NCBI RefSeq assembly: GCF_030463565.1
Contig: NC_134645.1
Span: forward strand, 2,301,501-2,365,500
Length of the DNA stretch: 64,000 nt
Origin: Pelecanus crispus
Taxonomy: Eukaryota; Chordata; Aves; Pelecaniformes; Pelecanidae
Reading direction: 5' to 3'
A program made the translations under genes and the position numbers. Shown here piece by piece: positions 1 to 14,358 of this stretch; within the stretch, counting starts at the first letter, position 1; each line of letters opens with the position of its first letter. The notes under the pieces are model-generated. The model ran no database searches. It saw only the letters and a program-made list of their open reading frames with translations, and was not told the DNA's origin.

Positions 1-282
1 TACTACGACTCTAGTGATGCCAGCCTTCTGGCCTATCGAAAAAACCCAAAAGACCAAGGCACCAGGGTACGTCTACGCTGCACAACACCCTTTGTCCAGC
101 TCCCTCAGAACGATGATCCACTCGGAGCAGTTCCCCTTACCCACACCGATTCCAAACCCTGTGCAGTATCTCCCTCCAGCACTACGCTGAAGGACAGACA
201 TGATGTACTGAAGCTGAGAACAGGCTGAGAAGTATATGCATACCACTACCCTACCATCCATTCCGGGGTACAACATGCCAAC
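1..282. other. Unassigned left edge
   Basis: This stretch lies downstream of the CLHC1 remnant. I see no coding exon, RNA gene or repeat in it. Confidence 0.4.
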
Positions 283-288
283 TTTATT
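283..288 (-). terminator. Poly(A) signal of CLHC1
   Basis: Plus-strand TTTATT reads AATAAA on the minus strand, about 215 nt past the CLHC1 stop codon. It is the first canonical signal downstream. Confidence 0.45.
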
Positions 289-500
289 CTACACTGAGAA
301 TACATTTCCAGCTAAACAAAATACGAACATGCACCCATACTCAGACATACTAAAAGGGACAAATAACTGGGATTTGATAGTAAAATAATTCTCAGCACTG
401 TTTCCGCATGCTCAGTGTTTACTATGGTTCATACAAAGAGCTAGGCGGCTTCTTTGCTTGGCTGCTGTAAGAGCTCCCTCTGTTGTTATACACAGGAAAA

Positions 501-703
501 CTACCAGAAAACATGTGCCATTATCCTTGCATCTTCTTCATCTTCAAGTGGCGAATTTTCAAACGCTCCATCCTGTGAGCTGAGAATCGACACGATTTTC
601 TTAGAGAACTTCTCATGCTTATTTCCTGCACAAGCAACTGCTCTCTTATTCCAGTCTTTCAAAGTACAGACGGTATCATTTAGAATAACCTGTTCCAATG
701 CAT
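501..703 (-). pseudogene. CLHC1: CLHC1 last coding exon
   Basis: The exon is open from its acceptor (TTTCTTAG) at 704-705 to the stop TAG at 503-501. It reads ALEQVILNDTVCTLKDW at the start and SILSSQDGAFENSPLEDEED near the end, closing in MAHVFW, close to the human C-terminus MEHVFW. The exon by itself is intact although the gene upstream is broken. Confidence 0.85.
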
Positions 704-2717
704 CTAAGAAAAAAACAACCACCATTTACAGACCCTGCATTTGCCCTAATAAGCTTTGTACTACTCACGTTAAGCATGCTGCACAAATCAGTCACTGTTT
801 TTATAGATGGATTATAAATCCTAAGACTGAGTTAAAAAAAAAAAAGCTGATCAAATTAAAGACCTGTAACAAAACCAGCATTTATTCTAACTGAAAAAGC
901 TTAAAGGCCAAAATCCCCGATCGCGCTCAAAATCACTTCTGAAACCCCGAAAAGCAATAGAATGACAGGGGAGTTGCAGGCACTGAAGTTAAGGGCAGTT
1001 TACTGGAGCAAGACACAATAAGCCCAGCAGATGCAAATAACCATCCCTGAATGCAGAAAACCTAATTATCAGAAATATTATCTTTAAATTTAAGCTCTTT
1101 TCCTGGCTAAGTCCAGGCAGATAAGTATTAGTTTGTCTGCAGAATAGTTCCGGGACCTGGCACTTGCTGCCCATGTGGTTTGTTGCAGCTGTCTGCCCTT
1201 CATGCTGCCTGAAGAGCTTCTGCCGCTGTGTCTGGCAGCGTAAAAAAATTTTCCCTCTGAAAACTTACAAACTTTACAACAAAGTAGGACTTTGTTTATT
1301 TTTTTGTGGTCTGAAGCAGTAAAGCGCTGAAGTTGCAGGTTGCCCAAGAGCCTACAGAGGCTCTGCCAGAAGCAAGCAAAGTGCCTGCAGAGTTATTTCA
1401 GCGGCAGGGTTGCCCCCAGGGGTGCTCGGTGCAACACCACAGACTGAACCTGTGTGTGAGCGCACGCAGGATGGGCCCGCAAATCTGACACAGCCACCCT
1501 CATCCCTGTGGGAGCTCCGCAGGGTGCGAGGATGCACAGTTCAGCTCCCTGTGAAGGAAAAGCTTTTATTCAGATCACATTATAAACTAGGAGCACTGAA
1601 TCCAAAGTAATTTATAGGCTGAAATGGGCGTGGAATTAAAATGTCAAGTTTGAAAGTTTGTTATTGAAATTTTGCTGCGCTTACTTTTCTTGCTCATTTC
1701 CTCCAATAGCTCAAACCCATGTTTTCTGTGATCGGCTGAGATAAAAGACAGGATTGTAGCCCCCACAGATGAAAACGGTGGTTTTCTGAATGCACTGTTG
1801 ACTGAGACAGCAAATTAATGCAGTGCTAGGACAGTTTTCCAACAGAAAGAGGTAATCATCTGGAAAAATCAAATACCAAGATTATAAGGTGTTTGCATAT
1901 GGTTACCTCTCCCTTTCCTCACCATAAAAACCCACAATGATCTTGACTGATTTCCTTGCACACTGTGGAAAAGCTAGTGGTGGCATTAAAATCTAACCTT
2001 ATTTTACTTGAAAAAAAAATATATAAAGAGTATTTTTTTCCTGTCATTATTTTAGAAATCTCAGAGAATGAGAAAATCAACAAACCGTAGAGGAGATGAT
2101 AACCTGAAAATCCTCCTTTACAATTAACTGAAATATGGCCAGGAAATAAGAGTAAGAATTAAAAACTGTAACTTCACTGAGCAACAACAGTCGAAGCAAG
2201 AATACATATAGAAAAAAAAAAAAAAAAGACGCTGCCAGAAGGCAGCTGAGTAGAAAGGAACAGAAGAAAGAACACGGGGCCCCCTTCTTCCCTTTCATCA
2301 TGGGATTAACGAACTCACGATCCACCAGAGAGGGACAACCTGGGTTTTAGAACTGCAGGCTCCGAGAACTCCCTCAGCTGCCTACCAGGGTCCTTGCCAA
2401 AACGCTGTGGGGATTTTCTAGCAGGCGTACAAAAAGTAATCCCTTACTTCATCAGAGCATGCATGTATTGGTACTACGATAAAATACATAGGGACATTTT
2501 AACAGAGCTCTTGACGTCTTGGTAAACACAATGACAAAAGTTTGGATATTTGTATTCACTTCAAATGCCTTCTATACAAAGGTGGTCCAAAACATCACCG
2601 TTAAACCTGAAATAAATATATTGGAGGACAATCATGAAAGACAACACAAGAGCCTTATTATTTACCTAAAGAAAAATGCTCCAGTTGCTGAATATAATCC
2701 CTTGCTCCAGAAATTCA

Positions 2718-2927
<210 letters not shown>

Positions 2928-5482
2928 TCAGAACAAGCTACAACAAGTGGATTGTGTAGATGGGCATATTTCTGCATGTGTGTTAAACTGTACTACTACC
3001 CCTTTCAGCTCTTCTGCCTCTCTTGAAGCCTCAATTCTCTGTATTTGAGAAAGTAGCCTCTTCCTTCTTTTGTTTCATCCCCCAACCACAGCAGAGAGGG
3101 CTCTAAGAGCACTGAAAGCAATAGGAAGCAATTGGACATTTCTTTCAGGGATTACCGCAATTCCAGTCCCCAGCAGTTGGGAGGAACAACGGCAGCCTTA
3201 CGGTGTTCCTGGACACGGGAGATTCAAGGCTGGTTTCAGGAATAAGGAAACGCTTGTGCTGCTCCCAAGCTATGACGGAGCAGAGCGGCCGCTGCCACGC
3301 GTTCCACAGCACAGGCTGTGAAAGCAGGTCTACTCAGTGCTGGCGGTATTTGTAATTTTTGTTGTCAGTCTCACAATAAACTCAGAGGATCACGTCAAAA
3401 AAAGTGAGTTTTAGAAGCCCAGTCAGATTTCCAGGGATTATTAGAAGAACAGAAGATGGCAACACCCTCAGCCATTTAGCTTGCTATCCAACTTCACATT
3501 TTCTCCAAAGTACAAAGAAGGTTCAAAGAAAGCGGAGGAAATTTTGTCGTATTAGCAAAACCAAGCTATTTTGCAGTATAACTCTCAGAAGTAGCTCAGC
3601 TGGCTTTAACACTTTCCTAAGAAATTCTACCTAGATAAAATGGAAATGGATAAAATTTTGCCACACTTACAGTGGCACAATAGTTTGGCAGTTATTATAG
3701 AATATAGCGCAGCAAAATAGTGTGGCAATTACAGGGATTTGTACTGTCAAGTGTTAAGTAACCCGTCTGCCCCAGCTGTTGCTACCAGTTTTGCCTACAA
3801 TTGGAGCAGTTTAGGATTTATTTATTTAGTATTTGCAAAAGACTGTTTTAAAATCAGTCCAGAACTTCCTAGTTTTCAAATAGGAGGCAAAGCTCCTATT
3901 TACCTATCCAAACAAGGCATCGCTATGTTTCAGTAACAGAGTCTTTTTCAACAGGCTTCTCCAGCAAACAATTAAAAGCAATTTGCAGATCCCTGACTAC
4001 TGTACGCATCTGTAATACTTGAAACTAGAAACTACAGTTGCTTTTCACTCTTCCACCCTGAAGGAACTAAGCTGTTGTCTACTAACATTGCATTTAGTAA
4101 TATTTTATGATTCCCAAGGTGGTCATAAAGCATGGCTTAAGAAACACTGTTTCAGTGTGATGATGTAACTAGCTAGGTCTTACTACTGTAAGAACAATGA
4201 TGATTTCAGCATGTCAAAAGAGCAGTCTGTTAACAGGTTTTTTGCATTAGTAGGATAGGTTATAGGTTAGGACTGAAACAAAGAAGCGGTGTTTTGATCC
4301 TGATACGACGTGGTTTAGATTCTCAGTTTAGAACTAAAATACAGGCTAGCGTTAAAGAATGCTCTTGCTCTTCACCGGATTCTTTCAGCAGAGAGATAGC
4401 CATCATAATTAATTTAATACCAGGCTGTTCTAGTAGGATTTTCACCACTTCAAACAAATCTACACTGGATTAGGAAAATGTATCTCTGACAGTTTAAAGT
4501 CTTCTCCACATCAAAAATGCAGAGACAGATGCACTTCTAGAAATTCAAACATGATTGTACCCTATCCCCATAAACGGAAAAACCAGGGGTCAAGTGCAGG
4601 TATAGGGTTTACAGTTTAAGCATGTTTTTAGTGTGACTGTGTTTGAAACTGTTGATCTGGTACTGACATCAACAATAAAATGAAAGAAATCAAGATCCTA
4701 GTAATTACATTTTTTTAATCCACAGAAGGCTGTGAAAATCTTCTATCCATATAGTTTTTAAGTACAGTGTAAGGGAAAAGAGTCTCAAACAAAACTGGAG
4801 TCCACAATGCTGTAAGAAAGGCTGACAGCAACCAAAACAAAATGCGTCCTTCAGAAGGAGCTGTTGATATTGCTTGTTTGGTCTACGCTTGTATTGAATT
4901 TAGGATTTAAGAATAAAAAAAAGACATCCATTAATGTGTTTTTGGTTGTGTTTCGTTTGAAAGGCTTTACTTTGAAGAAAAGGCAAAGCCTCGTGACTTG
5001 GGAAGTAACGGAAGGTGGCATACCCCTCCGCGAATCTCAGTGCAGAAGAATCACATACCTTTCCTGTTTAACCCAATGCGTTTCTAGATTTAATTGCTTT
5101 TCAGACAAATGTACATTTGATTGCTTCCAGAGTTATGGCTGAATTTGGAAGGCGTCCAGCTGCAGTACTTGAGTTTATCAGAGCGTCAAAATACTTCAGC
5201 AAAGAGAGATGTCCTCCTTTAAGGCAGCTAACAGCTGACGGGATGAAAACAAAAGTCATTGGCTGAGCACCTGGAAAAGTATCTTTCACTATTTAAGACT
5301 TCTTAAGTTTTAGACTTTGTTTGCTGATCCCCACCAAATGCCTCTGACAAAATTCTTACTAAATATTTTGTGAGGTTGAGTCATAGCTGATACTTTGTTA
5401 ATTACTCCAAATGAAGGTTGCTCCAAACTGAAGGCAGAGGGTTCATGACAGTATTGTACCATTGACAGGTAGTAGGTAAATT

Positions 5483-5518
5483 GGGGGGGGGGGGGGGGGC
5501 AGTCGGGGGGGGGGGGGG
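5483..5518. repeat. Twin poly-G tract (G17 and G14)
   Basis: Runs of 17 and 14 G are separated by five bases (CAGTC). They lie in the CLHC1 intron upstream of the 5262-5059 exon. Such runs can form G-quadruplexes and are also prone to length error in assemblies. Confidence 0.9.
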
Positions 5519-8153
5519 TCTTTAAAACATACAGTTCTTCAAGTGAGAATACAGAAAATATAACATCTGCTGCTAAGACTACAAATTTTGTAATTTTGTA
5601 ATTCAGATCCTGAATACTAGCTTATCACAGTTTTTCCTCTCAGTTACTGCTTTTAAAACTTGAACAAAAGCCAATAAAATATGCAGAGAAAAAAACACCT
5701 GCTGATTTTTTGAAGTTCAGCAATGCCCCTATGGCTCCTTCCAAAGGAAGGACAAAATACTCCACGGCTTCAGTCCCTGACATCATCAATATCACTGAAT
5801 TTTGTGTTGCCAAATGCAAACAGAAACACTGAGGGAAACGTGAAATTATAAAACTATTTTGTATTTATCTGGGGTATTTAAAATCATCAACAGTTTTTAT
5901 ATACCTTGGATTTCAGAAACTGATTTTAATGAATCTAAGTAGAATATTGCTTTATGACTCAAAAGACTAAACTTGAGTAATTAACACATGTAACAGTAAG
6001 GACTGGATTTTCAAACTAGCGGGTAGACTTTTGCTCTTGTCTATTGCACATAATTTATCGGTAGAAATAAAACAAGTTTCAGCGTTGCGCTAGGAAAAGC
6101 TTTATACTAGACCTTACGATCACTGCTTAACCAAACACCTCACCACCAGTAAGGAAAGCAGTGGTTGTGAGTTAGTTATCTCCCTCTCGGGGCATGTCCT
6201 TAACATACAACGAAGGAAAAAGAAAAAAAAAAAGCCTTACAGCTTTATCTTATCTTTCATTTGGAATATTAAACATAAGCTTCAAACCCACACAAACAAT
6301 TCTCGTTTGATAAATCCCAAATTCCTAAGCACTGAAATTACTAGACTGATATCAGCTAAAATCTTGTAAGAATGGACACAATTGTCAACTTCTTACATTT
6401 AAGATACTTACATTTATGATACTTCATGAAGAGCTTCTTCATGACAAAGAATTCCCCCAGGAGAGTTTAGTTGCATAAGTTGCATAAGTGCTGCATAACT
6501 TGCTGCAGCATCATACTGACCACTTGAAAGTAATTCGCTGAAACTAGGAAAGAGGAAGAAATAAAAAAATACAGAACATGATATGTTACACAAACACTAA
6601 ATAAACACACATGTACATAGAAAAAAATGGTTGGCCGATGATATAGCAATCTAGTCAAGAATCCCAAACACTGAGAATACACCACTTTAAAATATACATA
6701 TTTAAACCTAGCATATCTTCATCACACCATTATCCAGTATGAAGCCGCAATTTTGTTTCCACACACCCAGTTACATCTCTTCTGCCTTGCTACCTGGTGC
6801 TTCTGACAGTGTCCATAATGAAAACTTTGAGAAACCTAGGAGGGAGTTATCTATGGGCAACTGGAAAGAGAAATGAACTATATTTTAATATATGTCTTGT
6901 AAAAGATTGTGATTTGGGAAGGACTAATTAATCAATGGCCAGAAACAGGAGAGAGTTATTTCTGTGTAGCAGTTACACAGCAGGCTACACGAGTTGATGA
7001 ACTAATTCCTATTTCTAATATCAAGGGATTATATTAGCAATGAGATCCAGGCACCTAGAAGTAGACAGTTGCATTACTGGGATTTTCAAAAGCACCTAAC
7101 GTCCAAGGCATTAGATGGCATCTGGACATTTCTGAAAAACCCTCAAGTTGTACATTTTCATCTGTACGCACAGAAATATATTTAAGATTAGCTTGTCAGT
7201 TTTCACGACACACAGAACAGCTGGTCTCTTCAATTTCAGTCCCTTCAGACAAAGGGCTAAAGAAGAACCTCTGAAAATGGAAAAACAATCAACTTAATGT
7301 GCCTGGCTACAACGCCAGCACTTTTTACAAAGACCAAAAGGGTCACCAAAAGAATGTGTCCCGGAAGGACTGCATTCAATATGATGTATTAATTATGATA
7401 GAGCAAACTGCTAATGCAGAGCACAATAACCATATTCTTTTTACCTTTCAAAATATTCAAATGAATCTTCAGCCATTTTACTAGGGACATCAAGAGCTGA
7501 AATATAAAACGTGGCAGTGTAGGATAACCACAGTACCATCTCAACAAGCAAATCAGAGTTAAAAGTGTTAAAGTGTTTAAAAAACAAAAAGAACCAGCAA
7601 ACAACAAAACAACCAACCACAAACTTTATCAACTGATACATTTATATGAAAACACATTTTTTAAACTGAGAATATTTTCTTTTTTTTTTTTTTTAAAGAA
7701 CTGAAACAATCTCCTTAAGCAGATGATTGTTTAGGAAACACCTTTTACAGCGCCAATTAAATCAGTTTTCCTACCAGTGCCCTCAGAAGTTACCAGAGAG
7801 GAATAAAAGACACCATCTTAAAGACCAAACTCTTAGTCCACTATTGCTGATTGTCTAGTCTCATACTCTCATTCTTGATTGTTCTGACATTTCATTTTTA
7901 ATGACTTTACCTCTTGCATTATAGATTTCTGATGTTACGTTTTTAATTTTTGCAGAATTCTTCTGAACAGCTTTTATGCGGGGCAGGGGGAAGAATTGAC
8001 AACAACAAGTAAAACAGGAGCTGTGACCGTGTTCTTTCTATGCCTCAGGTTGCAAGGATGTCAGTATGAAAAGTTGTTGAACTAGGCTTGCTGTCATACT
8101 GTACTGCTGTTCTCAGTAAAGCCTGTCTCCCCAGTTTGCCATATTATTCTACT

Positions 8154-8782
8154 CAGAATCACAGAATCATACAATCATAGAATTGTTTAGGTTGGAAAAG
8201 ACCTTTAAGATCATTCAGTCCAACCACGAACCTAACATTACCAAGTCCACACTAAACCAATCAAGGGTAGACCAGACTAAACCATGTCCCGAAGTGCCAC
8301 ATCTACCCGTTTTTTGAACATTTCCAGGGATGGGGACTCCCCCACCTCTCTGGACAGCCTGTTCCAATGCTTGACAACCCTTTCCGTGAAGAAATTTTTC
8401 CTAACATCCAATCTAAATCTCCCCTGATACAGCTTGAGCCCATTTCCTCTCATCCTATCAGTAACTACATGGGAGAAGAGACCAACACCCACCTCAATAC
8501 ACCCTCCTTTCAGGTAGTTGTAGAGAGCGATAAGGTCTCCCCTCAGCCTCCTCTTCTCCAGGCTGAACACCCCCAGTTCCCTCAGCCGCTCCCCATCAGC
8601 CCTGTGCTCCAGACCCTTCACCAGCTTCCTTGCCCTTCGCTGAACACACTCCAGCACCTCAATGTCTTTCTTGTATTGAGAGGCCCAAAACGGGACACAG
8701 TATTCCAGGTGCGGCCTCACCAGCACCGAGTACAGGGGGACAATCACCTCCCAGCTCCTGCTGGCCACACTATTCCTGACAC
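8154..8782 (-). mobile_element. CR1 LINE, 5'-truncated, minus strand
   Basis: The 3' tail (reverse complement of ATTCTATGATTGTATGATTCTGTGATTCT) is at 8154-8185 and the element reads leftward. A 163-codon open stretch at 8768-8277 encodes the C-terminal end of CR1 ORF2, with [40 protein letters not shown] and [16 protein letters not shown], typical of the segment after the reverse transcriptase core. The 5' end stops near 8782, so it cannot move by itself. It sits between the 9283 and 7977 exons of the CLHC1 remnant. No clear target-site duplication is visible. Confidence 0.92.
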
Positions 8783-10405
8783 TTCAGGCTGCATGTGGCA
8801 AGATAACTGGCTCTCTTCAGAATCCTGCGACGTACGTGCAGCTACATAACAATACTTCCTTGATATAAGACAGTAAAGGAGGAAAAAGTGCACAATTCAT
8901 TCACTTTTCCGTATTTTTCAACCTCAGACAGTGCATTTTAGCAATGCAATAGCCTCACTTTGAGACTATACTAGTTTTACAGGTGGAGAGAATCTGTGTG
9001 TGTTTAACTCCCAAGCCTGATCCTCCAGTTTTCCTGCAACGAAAGCCTTTGCTGATTACACCTCAAGTTTGAATGCACAAGGATCAGCACCAGGATGTGA
9101 AGAGCAGAAATCTAACACCACATTAGCAAGGTTTTACACAATCACTGGCAGCTTCCACATAAGAATAAAACAAGAATTGAAATATTAAAAAATATAAATA
9201 GAAGTGACCAGCTACAAGTAAATTATTCATGTCCTAATTAAAGCAACATATTTTGCTCTAAACATCATTAGAGATAACTTACTTGTCTTCAAGCTCTATT
9301 GCTCTTTTCCTATAATAGAATCGTGGACTCGGGATTCCAGAGCTTTTAACCTCCTTTGCATTCCTTTGGCCATGCTTGATTCTGACAATAAACGCCTCAT
9401 ATCCCTGTTTGACTGAAGTCAGGATATTCTTGTACGCAGTAACATACTCTATGATCTGTGAATGTATTTTTGGACACAATATTTATATGGGGAGAATGAA
9501 CAGAAAAACAACTCGCTGGAGCTTTCTCATTAGCATGATAGGTTTAAAATAAAATGAATAGACAAAATAATACTCCTTAAAGCAAGCTCCATAGCGCTGC
9601 TCTAATATAATAAAAAACAGCCTCAAAAGCAAATAACATTGTTCAAGATGATGAAAATACAGACAAACTTTACATTATGAAAGACAGTCTCTAAACTTAC
9701 CTCAGGTGCAATAAGCACAAATGTTATTAAAAACTAAGGCAATCAGCACTTATTTGGAAAACTGCAACAACCATTTCCATGCAATAAAAGATATTTTCTC
9801 TAGATGGGCACTAAATGTCCCCAGCAGTTACAGGTGTGGAAAACCAAAGGAGCAGGGGCTGTGCATTTTAATGTTTTAAAATAGCAGTCCAACTCAAGAT
9901 TTAAAAGCAGACCCAGTAACCTTTATTCCTATCCACCTCAAAAACTAAGAATCTTTATTTAAAGTGTCCTTGGCATCTCCCACCTCAGTCAGTGTCTGAA
10001 AAAGGCAGACACAATCAGGCAGGCAGGAGTCCTTCAGGAACTTCAGCAATAACCTTTCAGCTGAACCAAAGAGCCGTTGACGCTAATATGGGGCATATGG
10101 GGTGTATGTCATGGGTCTTTTAGTTATGTAGGTTTTCTCCTGGTTTAGGACAGCTTTATAGTGCTCTATAGTTTCAAAACTGCCATAAAATTAAGAAATG
10201 TGGTTATCCAGCATGAACCCTACTGTAATTTCTGGTAGTATGAATGCATCGTAGTGGCTTCTATTCGACTGCAGTGTATACAGGGGCACAAAAACCAGCT
10301 GAAAATATACCAATCCTTGGTTTCTGTAACTACACCGACAGGTCACCATCGGTCCACTTATACCCTTTTTCCCCAGAAGACAAAGAGGCAGCAAGCCACG
10401 ATTTA

Positions 10406-10546
<141 letters not shown>

Positions 10547-11062
10547 TCATACACTCTCCAGAAATCTCCTGTCCTTCTCAAAAGAGGCAGGAGGGAAGAT
10601 AGAACGTTTCTCTGCTCCCGTGCGATGGTTTGGCCTGGCCACCTAGCACCTTTCTTACACAAAGTCTTGTCCAACAACTGCCTCATATCAAAACCTGGCT
10701 GAAGAGTTGAAATTGTTACAATAGCATCAGCTGACACTCATGTATTCGAGCAAGTTTTCATTCTGCTTTAACCCTTCCCGTTTTCAATTCGTAAGCATAA
10801 AACCACCTAACAATTTCCAAATTGAGGCGACTCTCGGTGCTCCTCTCTTCCTAACTTACCTATGGCTTTTTTAATTCTAAAAATACAAACAATTTGGCAC
10901 TGATCTTGGGGAATCTGCAACGGCAAGGCGGCTGTAGGAGGATTTTAAACTGCCTCCACAGGGCTGGCCCGAGGCGGGGACACCGACTTCTGGGCCTTCA
11001 CGCCGCAGCGCAGAGCTGCGGAGACACAGCCACCCGAAACACCCGAAACACCCGCAACCCCC

Positions 11063-11086
11063 GGGGCCGGGGCCGGGGCCGGGGCC
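11063..11086 (+). repeat. (GGGGCC)4 hexanucleotide repeat
   Basis: Four perfect GGGGCC units lie in the GC-rich promoter, about 325 bp upstream of the likely RPS27A start. Confidence 0.95.
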
Positions 11087-11409
11087 AGCCCGCACCGCGC
11101 TCCCCTGCCCAGGCCAGGCCAGCCCGGCGCGGCGGGCCCGGCGCAGCCGCCCTCAGCCGTGAGGCGAGGAGCCCGAGCCCGAGCCCGAGCCCGCCCCCCC
11201 CCCCCCCCGCCTCGCCGGCTCCCCCGCCTCAGGGCCGCGGTGCGCTCTGGGAGCTGCAGTTCCCCGCCCCCGCCCCCGGGCCGGGCCTACAGCTCCCAGC
11301 AGCCCCGGCGAGGCGGGCGGCGGCGAGGCCTGACGGGAGCCGTAGTCCCGGCTGCAGCGCCCGCCCCTCCGCCGGCGCGGCTGGAAACCCCGTGCGGGCG
11401 GGCGCCGCG

Positions 11410-13665
<2,256 letters not shown>

Positions 13666-13672
13666 TTAAGGA

Positions 13673-13678
13673 TTTATT
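13673..13678 (-). terminator. Candidate distal MTIF2 poly(A) signal
   Basis: TTTATT on plus reads AATAAA on minus, 685 nt past the MTIF2 stop and about 30 bp beyond the RPS27A signal. A nearer variant, ATTAAA on minus at 14303-14298, about 55 nt past the stop, is an alternative. If the distal one is used, the two mRNAs meet or overlap at their 3' ends. Confidence 0.4.
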
Positions 13679-14072
13679 TCTGCTTCCTGTGGCACTGTAT
13701 TTCCTCTCTGCTGATAAGCGAGAAAAATCTGTGAAATTTTGGATGCTGACTGCCACCTAGGATGAAATACTTTGACTCTAGAACTGAAGTGGCAGCTTTA
13801 AAGAGTGGCTTTGGTTAGTTAAGTGTCCTTCAAAGGAGATAATGGGTAGCAATAGCAGAGGAAAAAAAAAAAACTAATACTCTAGCTAACCTTAGAAGTG
13901 GTCTCTTTAAACATGAGAGGAGTAGACAGTACTGTAGTTCTAATCTGGAAAAATAGGACATCAGGAGGTCCGAAGTCATGTCTACAAGTGGGTCGGTGCT
14001 AGAGAAAAGGGTAGTAAGACTGCTGCTAACAAAATGCAGCCTACATACTGAAAAACTGTATAGCAGCACTGA

Positions 14073-14081
14073 GGGGGGGGG
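14073..14081. repeat. Poly-G run (G9)
   Basis: Nine consecutive G on plus, in the interval between the RPS27A 3' end and the MTIF2 stop. Confidence 0.9.
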
Positions 14082-14358
14082 AGAAAGAAGATGGCTCAGC
14101 TGTTTTGGAACCAATAGATAGTCATCAGAAATATTTATACCGTGATGGTTTGAGACACTTGAAGTGCTTGCAATTAATTGTTGTAGTTCATCCCATGTTC
14201 CAATGAGGTAAGCTAGTTGCCAAACAAGATTTAAAAGCAGAAAATTCTTATGTAAACATCAGATATAAAGAAGCTCATGTGCATCTCTGAAAGTTCATTT
14301 AATATTAAGAGTTGAAGGCCAGCCACGAATAATGTCCTTTAGTGTATTCAATTGTATT

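Noticed and set aside
4261-4440. Minus-strand stretch with SLLKESGEEQEHSLTLACILV
   Set aside because: At first it looked like the CLHC1 exon with DYGEQDTYNKAKCLALAQ, but the true exon is at 2865-2666, and here stops follow at once.
8367-8849. 160-codon open frame on plus
   Set aside because: Antisense shadow of the CR1 ORF2 segment on minus.
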